DNA of 64,000 nucleotides from Aromatoleum bremense (GCF_017894365.1 NZ_CP059467.1:2914001-2978000), one strand, 5' to 3'; shown: positions 52,846 to 63,465, numbered from the stretch's first letter. Notes: generated by a model not told the origin, from the letters alone. Program-made: numbers and translations.

Positions 52846-54750
52846 GCCCACATCTCCGATCTCATCGCCACCGATATCGAGCAGTATCTGCAGGCGCACG
52901 AGAAGAAACGCCTGCTGCGCTTCATCACCTGCGGCAGCGTCGACGACGGCAAGAGCACCTTGATCGGCCGCCTGCTGTTCGAGTCGAAGATGCTGTTCGA
53001 GGATCAGCTCGCCGCGGTCGCAGCGGATTCGAAGAAATACGGCACGCAGGGCGAAGCGCTCGATTTCGCGCTGCTCGTCGACGGCCTCGCCGCCGAGCGC
53101 GAGCAGGGCATCACGATCGACGTCGCCTACCGCTTCTTTTCGACCGACAAGCGCAAGTTCATCGTCGCCGACACGCCTGGCCACGAGCAGTACACGCGCA
53201 ACATGGTGACCGGCGCCTCGACCGCCGACGCCGCCGTGCTGATGGTTGATGCGCGCAAGGGCGTGCTGACGCAGACGCGCCGGCACAGCTACCTCGCGTC
53301 GCTGCTCGGCATCCGTCACATCATCGTCGCGATCAATAAGATGGATCTCGTCGATTACTCGGAGAAAACTTTCCGCCGGATCGTCGATGACTATCGCGCG
53401 TTCGCGTCGCAGATCGGCCTCGAGGACGTCACTTTCATCCCGATGTCGGCGTTCAGGGGCGATAACATCACCGCGCCGAGCGACAACATGCCGTGGTATC
53501 ACGGCACGACGCTGATGGACTATCTCGAAACCGTCGAGATCGACGAGGACCGGCTGCAGAAGCAGCCTTTCCGCCTGCCGGTGCAGTGGGTGAACCGTCC
53601 GAACCTCGACTTTCGCGGCTTCGCCGGCACGATCGCCGGCGGGGTCATCAAACCCGGTGAGCGCATCCGTGTGCAGCCGTCCGGCCGGGAAAGCACGGTC
53701 GCGCGCATCGTCGTCCAGGAGGGCGATCTTGAGCAGGCGGTGGCCGGGCAGTCGATCACGCTGACGCTCGCCGACGAAATCGATATCTCCCGCGGCGATG
53801 TGATCTCGGCGGCGTCGTCACCGGCCGGTTCGGCCGATCAGTTTGAAACGACGCTGGTGTGGATGCATGACGAACCGCTGCTGCCCGGTCGCCCCTATCT
53901 GCTCAAGATCGGCGCCAAGACCGTGACAGCTACGGTGACCCATATCAAGTACCAGGTGAACGTCAACACCATGGAGCACATTGCCGCGAAGACGCTTGAA
54001 CTCAACGCGATCGGCGTGTGCAACCTCAACCTCGACCGTCCGATCGCGTTCGACCCGTACGCCGAGAACCGTGACACTGGCGGCTTCATCCTGATCGACC
54101 GGCTCGGCAACAACACGGTCGGCGCCGGGCTGATCCACTTCGCGTTGCGCCGTAGCCAGAACATCCACATGCAGCATGTCGATGTCGATAAGGCAGCGCG
54201 GGCGGCCCTGAAGCACCAGAAACCCTGTGTTCTGTGGTTTACCGGACTGTCCGGGGCGGGCAAGTCGGCGATCGCGAACCTGGTCGAGAAAAGGCTGCAC
54301 GCGCTGGGACGCCATACCTACCTGCTCGACGGCGACAACGTACGACATGGTCTGAACAAGGATCTGGGCTTTACCGACGCGGACCGCGTCGAGAACATCC
54401 GCCGGGTCGCCGAGGTGGCGAGGCTGATGGTCGATGCCGGCCTGATCGTGATCACCGCCTTCATCTCGCCATTCCGCGCGGAGCGGGAGATGGCGCGCAG
54501 TTTGCTCGGGTCGGACGAGTTCATCGAGGTGTTCATCGATACGCCGCTCGAAATCGCCGAGCAGCGGGACGTCAAGGGTCTCTATAAGAAGGCTCGGTGC
54601 GGCGAGCTGAAGAACTTCACCGGCATCGATTCGCCGTACGAGGTGCCGGAGAACGCCGAAATCCGCATCGATACGACCTTGCTCGGCGCCAACGAGGCGG
54701 CCGACTACCTGGTGCTGGAACTTCAACGCCGGGGCGGTCTGTCCGGGTAG
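52843..54750 (+). CDS. cysNC: Sulfate adenylyltransferase subunit 1 / adenylyl-sulfate kinase fusion
   Basis: Bifunctional protein of 635 aa. The N-terminal GTPase (CysN) drives sulfate activation and shows GSVDDGKST at residues 31-39, DTPGHEQY and NKMD. From about 455 a CysC domain follows, with the P-loop GLSGAGKS at 468-475, [16 protein letters not shown] and [13 protein letters not shown], which phosphorylates adenylyl-sulfate to PAPS. PAPS is the donor for the two sulfotransferases in this window. The gene is separated from cysD by the repeat element, so its ribosome site now lies within that insert. It ends at a 12-bp hairpin before argB. Confidence 0.96.
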   Translation: MAHISDLIATDIEQYLQAHEKKRLLRFITCGSVDDGKSTLIGRLLFESKMLFEDQLAAVAADSKKYGTQGEALDFALLVDGLAAEREQGITIDVAYRFFSTDKRKFIVADTPGHEQYTRNMVTGASTADAAVLMVDARKGVLTQTRRHSYLASLLGIRHIIVAINKMDLVDYSEKTFRRIVDDYRAFASQIGLEDVTFIPMSAFRGDNITAPSDNMPWYHGTTLMDYLETVEIDEDRLQKQPFRLPVQWVNRPNLDFRGFAGTIAGGVIKPGERIRVQPSGRESTVARIVVQEGDLEQAVAGQSITLTLADEIDISRGDVISAASSPAGSADQFETTLVWMHDEPLLPGRPYLLKIGAKTVTATVTHIKYQVNVNTMEHIAAKTLELNAIGVCNLNLDRPIAFDPYAENRDTGGFILIDRLGNNTVGAGLIHFALRRSQNIHMQHVDVDKAARAALKHQKPCVLWFTGLSGAGKSAIANLVEKRLHALGRHTYLLDGDNVRHGLNKDLGFTDADRVENIRRVAEVARLMVDAGLIVITAFISPFRAEREMARSLLGSDEFIEVFIDTPLEIAEQRDVKGLYKKARCGELKNFTGIDSPYEVPENAEIRIDTTLLGANEAADYLVLELQRRGGLSG

Positions 54751-54768
54751 GTTCAGTGGAGCGGGGAC

Positions 54769-54801
54769 GGACTGCCGGGCGACGATCCCGCCCGGCAGTC
54801 C
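54769..54801. terminator. 12-bp hairpin between convergent cysNC and argB
   Basis: GGACTGCCGGGC and its exact complement pair around a 9-nt loop in the 61-nt gap between two convergent genes. Neither side has a T tract, so it may act as a weak, possibly bidirectional terminator or as an mRNA 3' end. Confidence 0.6.
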
Positions 54802-54811
54802 GAGGAAACCC

Positions 54812-55801
<990 letters not shown>

Positions 55802-55825
55802 TCATCGTGCGGGGATGGCCGGGGA

Positions 55826-56245
55826 TCAGTCGATCGTCAGGCGCTTGGCCTGTTCGGGTGCCTTCTTCGGCAGGCTCAGTTCGAGCACGCCGTCATTGAA
55901 CTTCGCGCTCGACTTGCCTTCGTCGATCTCCTGGCCGAGCTGGAAGCTGCGCGACACCTTGCCGAAATAACGCTCGGTGCGCAGGATGCGCTCGCCTTCC
56001 TTGACTTCCTTTTCCTGCTTGCGCTCGGCGCTGATCGACACGACCGGGCCATCGATGTGGACGTGGATGTCCTCCTTCTTGATGCCCGGCAACTCGGCGT
56101 GCACCTGGTACGCGCTCTCGTCTTCCTTGACGTCGACACGCATCTGCGGCGCTTCGCCCTGGATGCCGGCGGTCATGTCGACGGGACGAACGAAAAACCC
56201 GCGCAGCAGATCGTCGAACGGGTCACGACGGATGAGATTGCTCAT
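55826..56245 (-). CDS. Small heat shock protein, Hsp20 family
   Basis: A 139 aa alpha-crystallin-type chaperone that holds unfolded proteins in the cytoplasm. The crystallin domain runs from about residue 35 to 130, with ELPGIKKEDI, the VKEGERILRTERYFG segment, and the FNDGVLELSLPKK end that fits the conserved I-x-I region. It is a single gene between argB and the CWC gene. A sigma-32-type promoter is seen 47-75 nt upstream, so heat induction is expected. Confidence 0.95.
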   Translation of the reverse strand: MSNLIRRDPFDDLLRGFFVRPVDMTAGIQGEAPQMRVDVKEDESAYQVHAELPGIKKEDIHVHIDGPVVSISAERKQEKEVKEGERILRTERYFGKVSRSFQLGQEIDEGKSSAKFNDGVLELSLPKKAPEQAKRLTID

Positions 56246-56291
56246 GCCTTTCTCCTATGCGTCATCATGGGTTTGAACCGCTTACTTAACC

Positions 56292-56320
56292 AATATAGGT
56301 GCGACAGGCGGCTTTTCAAG
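56292..56320 (-). promoter_or_regulatory. RpoH (sigma-32)-type heat-shock promoter
   Basis: On the minus strand a -35 element CTTGAAA (56314-56320) is followed after 14 nt by CCTATATT (56292-56299). This is a good match to the sigma-32 consensus CTTGAAA-N11-16-CCCATNT. It sits directly upstream of the Hsp20 gene. Confidence 0.78.
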
Positions 56321-56374
56321 CTTCCGCCCCCGCGCGGAACGTAATATCTCGTGTCCTGTCCGGAGCATTTCCAC

Positions 56375-56599
56375 ATGAGCGATATCACCGAGAGCACGAT
56401 CGGGAACGACGTGGCCACCAACAATTGCCCGCGTTGCGGCGCCGCCTTTACCTGCGGCATGGAGGCCGGCTTGCCGGCGTGCTGGTGCGCCTCGCTGCCG
56501 CCAATGGATGCGATTCCAGACGCGGGGATCGGCTGCTACTGCCCGAACTGCCTGAAGACGCTGCTGCTCGCGGCGGGTGAGCGGCCCGCAGCCCTTTAG
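56375..56599 (+). CDS. Cysteine-rich CWC family protein
   Basis: A 74 aa small protein with clustered cysteines: CPRCG, CG, CWC and CYCPNC. This is the pattern of the cysteine-rich CWC family, whose function is unknown and which probably binds a metal. The ATG at 56375 is chosen over an upstream frame start that lies in the Hsp20 promoter region. Its stop overlaps the convergent nudB stop by 4 nt. Confidence 0.82.
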   Translation: MSDITESTIGNDVATNNCPRCGAAFTCGMEAGLPACWCASLPPMDAIPDAGIGCYCPNCLKTLLLAAGERPAAL

Positions 56600-57066
56600 C
56601 CTGGAGCGTCCGGTTGCTGCGCAGTAAGGCGCGGCAGCATCAGGATCGCGTCGCGGTTGGTCCACGATGACGCTTTCCCGGCGGCTTCTTCAAACGGTAG
56701 CCACAGCTGCATGCAGTGTTCGGCGGGCGCGAGCCTGACCGGTCGCGGCGTGGGGACGCAGAGGCTGAACACGTGTTCGGTGTTGTGCGTGACGCCCGGC
56801 GCGTAGCGCGCGCGCCAGTCCTTGAGGATTTCGAAACGGTTCGTGTGGTGCCAGTCATGCAGTTGGCCCGAAGACACCGCGAGGCCGGTTTCCTCGTTCA
56901 CTTCCCGAATTGCCGCCTGCAGCGGCGATTCGTCCGCTTCGAGGCTGCCGGTCACCGATTGCCAGAAGCCGGCGGGAACCACCCGTTCGAGCAGCAGCAC
57001 CTGGAGCGTCGTAGTGTGGATGACGACGAGGACCGAGATCGGCCGCTTGTACGGTAGTCCCGCCAT
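56596..57066 (-). CDS. nudB: Dihydroneopterin triphosphate diphosphatase (Nudix)
   Basis: Nudix hydrolase of 156 aa, most like NudB, which removes pyrophosphate from dihydroneopterin triphosphate in folate synthesis. The Nudix box is at residues 40-62 (G-x5-E-x7-REVNEETGL), preceded by KRPISVLVVI and FWQSVTG, and followed by NTEHVFSLCVP. The ATG at 57066 overlaps the barstar-like stop by one base, so the two are coupled. Other Nudix activities cannot be excluded. Confidence 0.88.
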   Translation of the reverse strand: MAGLPYKRPISVLVVIHTTTLQVLLLERVVPAGFWQSVTGSLEADESPLQAAIREVNEETGLAVSSGQLHDWHHTNRFEILKDWRARYAPGVTHNTEHVFSLCVPTPRPVRLAPAEHCMQLWLPFEEAAGKASSWTNRDAILMLPRLTAQQPDAPG

Positions 57067-57509
57067 CACAGGGTGCGAAGGTGCACGATGCCGTTTGCCG
57101 TGAGCCCGACGAAAATCCACACCGGGATGCCGTCCGCAGCCCGTTCGCGCGCAGCGTCGTCGAAGGTTTCCAGTGCGGCGATGAAGTCGGCTTCGGCGGC
57201 GACGCGGAAACGATCCGCATGTTCGAGGATGATCACGTAGCCGTCCGCCGGGAGCCATGCCATGTCGGCAAGGCAGTCGGCAAGGGCGTCCCAGTTCTGC
57301 CCGAACCAGTCCGGAAACTTAAGACCGGCCGCGACCCGGGCGAGAAAATCTCCTTTGTCCGCGCAGCCGGAGAGATCGACCCGCAATACCGGGAAATCAA
57401 GCTCGCGCGCGGCGTGGGTGATCGCTTCGGCGCCGCGCTGCGGCAGGTGGTAGACGCCGGCGCGGTCGGGCTGCTGCAGGACGGATACGAGTTCGTTTTC
57501 GGGGATCAT
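57066..57509 (-). CDS. Barstar-family ribonuclease inhibitor
   Basis: A 147 aa protein with the barstar signature FPDWFGQNWDALADCLADM at residues 65-83. It should bind and inhibit the barnase-like ribonuclease encoded immediately upstream, whose stop overlaps its ATG (ATGA). An N-terminal extension of about 35 residues precedes the barstar core, and the C-terminus (VWIFVGLTANGIVH) fits. Pairing with the ribonuclease gives a toxin-immunity arrangement. Confidence 0.88.
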   Translation of the reverse strand: MIPENELVSVLQQPDRAGVYHLPQRGAEAITHAARELDFPVLRVDLSGCADKGDFLARVAAGLKFPDWFGQNWDALADCLADMAWLPADGYVIILEHADRFRVAAEADFIAALETFDDAARERAADGIPVWIFVGLTANGIVHLRTL

Positions 57510-57871
57510 GGCTGGGGCTGGATTCTCCGGAAACTGCGGTAATGATCATCCGTATAGTAGAACGCGGCGGGCGGATCCCCGCCGGTGACGAGACGCCGTG
57601 CGCCGCGATCCCGGGAGCCCGGTGTCGGCACCGTGTATTCACGATAGTAGCCGCGCGGGCGCTGCGGCAAGAGCCGCTCGCGGTTCTGGAACACGACGCC
57701 GTCGCGGCGATAAGGAAACGGCCCGCCGCGCTCGATCAGCTGCAGCGTCGCGATCGCCTCGGGCGGCAAGCCCTGCAGTCCGGTAGCGGGCGGTGCGTCG
57801 CGCGTGCAGGCAGGCAGCGCCACCAGCGTGGCCGCGAGGAACAGTACGAATCGGAGTGCAAGTCGGCGCAT
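57506..57871 (-). CDS. Exported barnase-like guanyl-specific ribonuclease, probable lipoprotein
   Basis: A 121 aa protein of the barnase/RNase T1-like (microbial RNase) family. The likely catalytic residues are Glu78 (YREYTV), Arg92/93 (GARRLV) and His110 (TDDHY). The N-terminus is a signal sequence ending in LPAC, so Cys22 could be a lipoprotein lipidation site. That would tether the enzyme to a membrane rather than release it, which is unusual for this family. Coupled to the barstar-like gene by ATGA. The nucleolytic activity is expected; the target is not known. Confidence 0.88.
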   Translation of the reverse strand: MRRLALRFVLFLAATLVALPACTRDAPPATGLQGLPPEAIATLQLIERGGPFPYRRDGVVFQNRERLLPQRPRGYYREYTVPTPGSRDRGARRLVTGGDPPAAFYYTDDHYRSFRRIQPQP

Positions 57872-57932
57872 CGGGTCTCCCGTACGTGGCCTCTTCCGGC
57901 CTGGAAATCGATGGAGGGGGCTGGGGCGGGCG

Positions 57933-59555
57933 TCAGGCTTGCGGGCGGACGCCGTATTTTCTCGTCAGTTGCTGCATGAAACCCGTGATCGCCTCGAGGC
58001 GCGGATTGGCCGGATCGAGCCTGCGGGTGCGGGCGATCAGGTTGCGGGCCTGGGCGGCGAGACGCTCGTTCCAGCCACGGTTCTCGATGTGGCGCAGCAA
58101 CGCGAGCGCCGCATTGAACAACACATGCGGGTTGCCGGGCATTTTTTGCACCGCGCTCAGCATTTCCTGCACGGCGCCATCGTAATCGCCGCTCCTGACC
58201 TTGTCCGCGCCGGCCGCGATGAGGCCTTTCACTTCAACATGCACCCGTTGTTCGAGTTCTTCGGACATGTCCTCGCGCCCCTTCGCGCGCAGCATCGCCC
58301 GCGTCGTCTCGACTGTCCGCTCATCGGCGGAATTGCGCAGGATGTCCATCACCAGCATGCTGCCTTCGGTTTCGAGATCGTGGTCGAGGCAGGCCTTGGC
58401 GAGCTCCTGCTTCATCCCGACGGACAGGCTGGAGACGTCCGTGCCGTCCCGGATCGCGGTCTCGAGCGCGGCCTGGGCGCGCGCGGGCGAGCCCGTCTGG
58501 TTATGGTACAGGGCTTTCGACAGCGAACTGCACAGCGCCGTCGCCGGCAGTCCATCCATCGACCGTTCGAGATCCCGGATCGTCGATTCGGCCTCGCTGA
58601 CCCGGCCCTGGCCGAGTTGCGCCCGGACCAGCCGCACGTGGTCTTCCGGGTCGCGAAAATCCGAATATTTGCCTTTGCGCACCACCTCGGCAAGCGTGCG
58701 CTCGGCGCTCTGGTGGTCGCCGACCGCGAGCAGGACGTTGCCCAGGTGGCGCAGGCGCCCGATCCTGTGCGGCGACAACGCGACCGCGCTGGCAAGAACG
58801 TCGCGGGCCTCGTCGATGCGGCCGCTTTCCTCGCGGGTCCGGGCGAGCCAGTCGTAGGCGTCGATATAGCGGCGGTTCTCGGTGACGAGCGCCGTCAGGA
58901 TTTCCTCGGCTTCGCGGTATTCCTTCCTCGCGAAAAGCATTTTCGCGAGGCCGAGGCGTGCCCAGGGTATGACCTTCGCAGCGAGGATTTCCCGGTAGAG
59001 CTCTTCGGCGGTGTCGGTGTGGCCGAGCGCGCCATGTAGTTCAGCTTCGAGCCGCATGAAGTCGATGCCGTAGCGGGCGTATTCGCTGCGGCCGCTGATG
59101 CACGCCTCGATCGCGTCGTGCGTTTCCCCCGCTTCGATCAGCCGATACACCGGGCGAAAGGCCTCGCGCTTTTCGAACGCGCGCACCAGGCGAGAATGGA
59201 GTGTGTCGGGGGTGAGCGGCTTGAGAATGTAATCGTTCGGCGCGAGCTCGGCAGCGCTGATGATCCGCTCGTAGTTGCGCTCGCCGGTGATCATGATGAA
59301 CAGCGTGTCGAGGGGGATGATGTCCCGGGTTCGCAGGTCTTCGAGCAGGTGCTGCCCGTCCTGGCCGTCACCGAGGTTGTATTCGCACAGGACCAGGTCG
59401 TAGCGCCGTTCGCGCAGGCGGCTGATCGCCATCCCGGCAGACGGCGCGAAATTGACCGTGGCGATGCCGATGTTGTTGAGCATCGTGCGCAACTGGCCGC
59501 GCATGCCCTGGTTGGCTTCGATGATGAGGACGGTGATGCGGTCAAGGTCTGCCAT
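57933..59555 (-). CDS. Receiver domain-TPR protein with a non-canonical phosphorylation site
   Basis: A 540 aa protein. The N-terminal 130 residues form a response-regulator receiver domain (ITVLIIEANQGMRGQLR, FIMITGE, NDYILKPLTPDTL). The phospho-acceptor position reads CEYNL, with Glu58 instead of Asp, so the domain may be locked in an active-like state or act only as a binding module. From about 140 a long TPR array follows (AEELYREILAAKV, YIDAYDWLARTREESGRI, RHLGNVLLAVGDHQSAE). No output or DNA-binding domain is present. Proteins of this layout are common in this group and may serve protein-protein regulation. A single gene between the RNase and aspS. Confidence 0.85.
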   Translation of the reverse strand: MADLDRITVLIIEANQGMRGQLRTMLNNIGIATVNFAPSAGMAISRLRERRYDLVLCEYNLGDGQDGQHLLEDLRTRDIIPLDTLFIMITGERNYERIISAAELAPNDYILKPLTPDTLHSRLVRAFEKREAFRPVYRLIEAGETHDAIEACISGRSEYARYGIDFMRLEAELHGALGHTDTAEELYREILAAKVIPWARLGLAKMLFARKEYREAEEILTALVTENRRYIDAYDWLARTREESGRIDEARDVLASAVALSPHRIGRLRHLGNVLLAVGDHQSAERTLAEVVRKGKYSDFRDPEDHVRLVRAQLGQGRVSEAESTIRDLERSMDGLPATALCSSLSKALYHNQTGSPARAQAALETAIRDGTDVSSLSVGMKQELAKACLDHDLETEGSMLVMDILRNSADERTVETTRAMLRAKGREDMSEELEQRVHVEVKGLIAAGADKVRSGDYDGAVQEMLSAVQKMPGNPHVLFNAALALLRHIENRGWNERLAAQARNLIARTRRLDPANPRLEAITGFMQQLTRKYGVRPQA

Positions 59556-59666
59556 GAGGGTGCGACGAGCTCGTGGAGGGCGCCGGGGAACGGTTCGTGC
59601 CGAAGCTTACGGCATCGGGGGCGCGATTTTTAGGCCCTTTCGCCGGTGTCGTTCGTCACGACAAAC

Positions 59667-59699
59667 AAAAAAAGGGGCAGATGGTGTCCCACCCGCCCC
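59667..59699 (-). terminator. Rho-independent terminator of aspS
   Basis: Downstream of the aspS stop on the minus strand, GGGGC pairs with GCCCC around an inner GGTG-CACC hairpin and is followed by seven T residues. It lies in the 170-nt gap between aspS and the receiver-TPR gene. The rest of the gap shows nothing else clear. Confidence 0.75.
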
Positions 59700-59725
59700 G
59701 TGTCGCTTCCGGTGTTCGGCGAGGC

Positions 59726-61525
59726 TCAGGCCTTCGCGACTTCGACCTGGGTTTCGATCTTCTGCCGCAGGCGGATGTGCAGTTCGCGCAGTTGCTTGTC
59801 GTCGACTTCGCCCGGCGCGTCGGTCAGCAGGCACTGGGCGCGCTGCGTCTTCGGGAACGCGATGACGTCGCGGATCGACTCCGCGCCGGTCATCAGCGTC
59901 ACGACGCGATCGAGGCCGAACGCAAGTCCGCCGTGCGGCGGTGCACCGTACTTGAGCGCGTCGAGCAGGAAGCCGAACTTGAGCTGTGCTTCCTCGTCGC
60001 CGATGTTGAGCGCGCGGAACACCTTGCTCTGCATGTCGGCGCGATGGATACGCACCGAGCCGCCACCGATCTCCCAGCCGTTGAGCGCGAGGTCGTAGGC
60101 TTTCGCGAGGCATTCGCCGGGAGCCGATTCGAGCAGCTCGACGTGCTCGTCCTTGGGCGCGGTGAACGGGTGGTGGCACGCGACCCAGCGCTTGCTCTCG
60201 TCGTCGTACTCGAACATCGGGAAATCGACGACCCACACCGGCGTCCAGGCGGCACCGCTGATGTAGCCTTTCTCATGGCCGAGCTTGGTGCGCAGCGCGC
60301 CGAGGGCGTCGTTGACGACCTTGGTCTTGTCCGCGCCGAAGAAGATCAGGTCGCCGCTCTGGGCCCCGGTGCGCTCGAGGATCGTGCGCAGCGCCTGCTC
60401 GTGCAGGTTCTTGACGATCGGCGACTGCAGGCCTTCGTCGTTCGGCTTGGTGACGTCATTGACCTTGATGTACGCAAGGCCCCGCGCGCCATAGATGCCG
60501 ACGAACTTGGTGTATTCGTCGATCTCGCCGCGGGTGAGCGCAGCACCGCCCGGCACGCGTAACGCCGCGACGCGCCCGCCGCTCGTCGCCGGGCCGCTGA
60601 ACACCTTGAACGCGACATCCTGCACCGCGTCGGTGACGTCGGTCAGCTCGAGCGTGACGCGCAGGTCCGGCTTGTCCGAGCCGTAGCGGCGCATCGCTTC
60701 GGCATGGGTCATGCGCGGGAACGGATTCGGCAGCTCGACCGCGAGCGCTTCCCTGAACACGTAGCGGATCATGTCTTCCATGATCGCGGTGATCTCGGTC
60801 TCGTTGAGGAACGAGGTCTCGATATCGACCTGCGTGAACTCCGGCTGGCGGTCGGCGCGCAGGTCCTCGTCGCGGAAGCACTTGGTGATCTGATAGTAGC
60901 GGTCGAAGCCGGCGACCATCAGGAGTTGCTTGAAGAGCTGCGGCGACTGCGGCAGCGCGAAGAACTGGCCCGGATGCACGCGCGACGGCACGAGGTAGTC
61001 GCGTGCGCCTTCCGGCGTGCTCTTGGTCAGCATCGGCGTCTCGACGTCGATGAAGCCCTGCGCGTCGAGGAAGCGGCGGAACGCCGTCGCGACCTTGTAG
61101 CGCAGCATCAGGTTCTTCTGCATCTGCGGGCGGCGCAGGTCGATGACGCGGTGCGCGAGGCGCACGTTTTCCGACAGGTTGTCGTCATCGAGCTGGAACG
61201 GCGGCGTCACCGAAGCATTGAGCACGGCGATGGTGTGGCACAGCACTTCGATTTCACCGGACACGAGGTTCGCATTTTCGGTGCCGGCCGGACGGCGGCG
61301 GACCTTGCCGGTCAGCTCGATGACGAACTCGTTGCGGATCGATTCGGCGGTGTGGAACGTCTCGGCGCGGTCGGGATCGCACACCACCTGTACGAGGCCT
61401 TCGCGGTCGCGCAGGTCGATGAAGATGACGCCGCCGTGATCGCGGCGGCGATGCACCCAGCCGCACAGCGTGACGGTCTGGTCAAGGTCGGCGGCGGTGA
61501 CTTGGCCGCAGTAATGGGTTCGCAT
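59726..61525 (-). CDS. aspS: Aspartyl-tRNA synthetase
   Basis: Class IIb synthetase of 599 aa, the normal bacterial length. An N-terminal OB-fold ([23 protein letters not shown]) precedes the catalytic domain with [18 protein letters not shown] (motif 2) and [11 protein letters not shown] (motif 3). A bacterial insertion domain lies between them. The ATG at 61525 gives the expected MRTHYCG start. It is followed downstream by a Rho-independent terminator and lies below the DUF502 and fmdB genes in one operon. Confidence 0.98.
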   Translation of the reverse strand: MRTHYCGQVTAADLDQTVTLCGWVHRRRDHGGVIFIDLRDREGLVQVVCDPDRAETFHTAESIRNEFVIELTGKVRRRPAGTENANLVSGEIEVLCHTIAVLNASVTPPFQLDDDNLSENVRLAHRVIDLRRPQMQKNLMLRYKVATAFRRFLDAQGFIDVETPMLTKSTPEGARDYLVPSRVHPGQFFALPQSPQLFKQLLMVAGFDRYYQITKCFRDEDLRADRQPEFTQVDIETSFLNETEITAIMEDMIRYVFREALAVELPNPFPRMTHAEAMRRYGSDKPDLRVTLELTDVTDAVQDVAFKVFSGPATSGGRVAALRVPGGAALTRGEIDEYTKFVGIYGARGLAYIKVNDVTKPNDEGLQSPIVKNLHEQALRTILERTGAQSGDLIFFGADKTKVVNDALGALRTKLGHEKGYISGAAWTPVWVVDFPMFEYDDESKRWVACHHPFTAPKDEHVELLESAPGECLAKAYDLALNGWEIGGGSVRIHRADMQSKVFRALNIGDEEAQLKFGFLLDALKYGAPPHGGLAFGLDRVVTLMTGAESIRDVIAFPKTQRAQCLLTDAPGEVDDKQLRELHIRLRQKIETQVEVAKA

Positions 61526-61569
61526 GGGTTCGGTTCCGGAAACGAAGCGCGGCCGGTGGGGCCGCGGGG

Positions 61570-62196
61570 TTACTCACTGAGCAGGGCAGGGCGGGGGGGC
61601 GCGCTGCGCGCGGGTGGCGCGACCACCCCCATCGAAATGATGTATTTGAGGGCTTCATCGACGCTCATGTCGAGTTCGATGACGTCTTCCTTCGGCATCA
61701 TCAGGAAAAAACCGGATGTGGGATTCGGCGTCGTCGGCACATAGACGCTGACGTGGTCGCCCTTCAGGTGATTGGCGGCATCCCCGCCCGGCGCGCCGGT
61801 GAGAAAGGCGATCGTCCACGATCCATGGCGGGGGTACTGCACCAGCAGGGCTTTGCGAAAAGCCTGGCCGGTGCTGGAAAAGAGGGTGTCGGAGACCTGC
61901 TTGACCCCGTAGTACAGCGACTTCACCACCGGAATGCGGGCGAGCAGCGCTTCCCAGTAGCGCACGAGCTTCTGGCCGATGACGTTGGCGGCGACCAAGC
62001 CTGTCGCAAGCACGATCAGCAGCCCGACGACGAGGCCCGCGCCCGGAATGTTGAAGCCGATCGCGTTGCGCGGCTGCAGGCCGTTCGGCAGCCACTCGAT
62101 GATCTGGTCGAGCGTGCCGACGATCCATGCCAGCACCATGAAGGTGATCGACAGCGGGATCCAGATCAGCAATCCGGTGATGAAGTATTTCTTCAC
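61570..62196 (-). CDS. DUF502 family membrane protein
   Basis: A 208 aa protein with two N-terminal transmembrane segments ([21 protein letters not shown] and [20 protein letters not shown]), then a conserved soluble region with [18 protein letters not shown] and [20 protein letters not shown]. This is the DUF502 family, of unknown function, conserved next to aspS in many betaproteobacteria. It lies 44 nt upstream of aspS and 15 nt after the fmdB gene. Confidence 0.93.
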   Translation of the reverse strand: MKKYFITGLLIWIPLSITFMVLAWIVGTLDQIIEWLPNGLQPRNAIGFNIPGAGLVVGLLIVLATGLVAANVIGQKLVRYWEALLARIPVVKSLYYGVKQVSDTLFSSTGQAFRKALLVQYPRHGSWTIAFLTGAPGGDAANHLKGDHVSVYVPTTPNPTSGFFLMMPKEDVIELDMSVDEALKYIISMGVVAPPARSAPPRPALLSE

Positions 62197-62211
62197 GCGC
62201 CGCGGCCGTAT

Positions 62212-62478
62212 TCAGCCGGCGTGACAGGCGCACGCTCCGCCGCAGCCGCCGGCAGGAGCGCTCGCGGTTTCGGCTGGCCGGGGCGCCGGTGTGCCGCCGC
62301 CCTTGAAGTCCGTCGCATACCAGCCGGTACCCTTGAGCTGGAAGCCCGCGGCCGAAACCTGCTTGACGTAGGTGCCCTGACTGCAGCTCGGGCAGGAAGT
62401 GAGCGGTTCGTCGCTCATTTTCTGGAGATGTTCCTTCTGGAACCCGCAACTGTCGCAACGATATTCGTAAATGGGCAT
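62212..62478 (-). CDS. FmdB-family zinc ribbon protein
   Basis: An 88 aa protein with the MPIYEYRCDSCG opening and a second CPSC pair, forming a zinc ribbon typical of the FmdB regulatory family. A Gly/Cys-rich tail (GGCGGACACH) follows, also seen in relatives. Its role is poorly known. It is the first gene of the fmdB-DUF502-aspS group. Confidence 0.93.
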   Translation of the reverse strand: MPIYEYRCDSCGFQKEHLQKMSDEPLTSCPSCSQGTYVKQVSAAGFQLKGTGWYATDFKGGGTPAPRPAETASAPAGGCGGACACHAG

Positions 62479-62613
62479 GGCAACCTCCGGAAAACAAGCG
62501 TGTAAGTCTAACGCAACGCATCATGGGCGAGAAGTGAGCGACAGCGGGACTCGGCCCGCTGTCGCGCCGTAGATGAGGGCGACGCCGTTCGTTTCAAGCC
62601 CGCGGGGGGGCGG

Positions 62614-63465
62614 TCACAGGCTGCCGAGGTACAACTGCGTGAGCGGCTTGCCCCAGAACAGCGCCAGCACGCCGGCAGCGGCGAGATAGGGGCCGAACGG
62701 AATCGGCACGTCCCGGCCGTGCCGGGCGAAAACGATCAGGCCGAGGCCGGTGACCGCGCCGACGAGCGACGAGAACAGGATCGTCAACGGCAGCATCTGC
62801 CATCCGAGCCACGCCCCGATCGCGGCGAGCAGCTTGAAATCGCCATAGCCCATGCCTTCCTTGCCCGTGGCGAGTTTGAACAGCCAGTACACCGCCCACA
62901 GCGCGAGGTAACCGGCGATCGCGCCGACGACGGCCTCCGGGAGTTCGCTGTACGTGCCGTCGAGATTGAAGAGCAGGCCGAGCCACAGCAGCGGGAGGGT
63001 AAGATTGTCGGGCAGCAGCTGGGTGTCGAGATCGATGAAGGCGAGCGCGAGCATCGCCCACAGGAAAAGCATTGCGCCGGCGGCCGCGAGGCCGAAGCCG
63101 AAGTGCCACGCGGCGTAGCCGGACAGTATCGCGGTGAGCAGTTCGACGACCGGATAGCGGCGGCCGATGGGAGCGCTGCAGTGGCGGCATCGCCCGCGCA
63201 GGACGAGATAGCTGACGACCGGGATGTTCTCGAAGGGGGTGATCAGGTGGCCGCAGTGCGGGCAGCGCGAGCGCGGCACCGCGAGATTGTAGGTTTCCTG
63301 TTCGGGGAGCGATTCGCCGCGCAATTCGGCGGCTTGGGCGTGCCATTCGCGCTCCATCATGCGCGGCAACCGGTGGATGACGACGTTCAGGAAGCTGCCG
63401 ACGAAAAGGCCGACGAGCGTCGCGAGCGCGGTGAACAAGAGGGGGTCGTGAAAGAGATCGGGCAT
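62614..63465 (-). CDS. pilD: Type IV prepilin peptidase
   Basis: Membrane aspartic protease and N-methylase of 283 aa that processes type IV pilins and type II secretion pseudopilins at the inner membrane. It has the four zinc cysteines C68, C71, C93 and C96, the FIDLDTQLLPD motif (about 143-153) with the first catalytic Asp, and GYGDFKLLAAIG (about 207-216) with the second. Seven to eight hydrophobic segments are visible. It is followed upstream by the pilC gene, as in typical pilB-pilC-pilD order. Confidence 0.97.
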   Translation of the reverse strand: MPDLFHDPLLFTALATLVGLFVGSFLNVVIHRLPRMMEREWHAQAAELRGESLPEQETYNLAVPRSRCPHCGHLITPFENIPVVSYLVLRGRCRHCSAPIGRRYPVVELLTAILSGYAAWHFGFGLAAAGAMLFLWAMLALAFIDLDTQLLPDNLTLPLLWLGLLFNLDGTYSELPEAVVGAIAGYLALWAVYWLFKLATGKEGMGYGDFKLLAAIGAWLGWQMLPLTILFSSLVGAVTGLGLIVFARHGRDVPIPFGPYLAAAGVLALFWGKPLTQLYLGSL

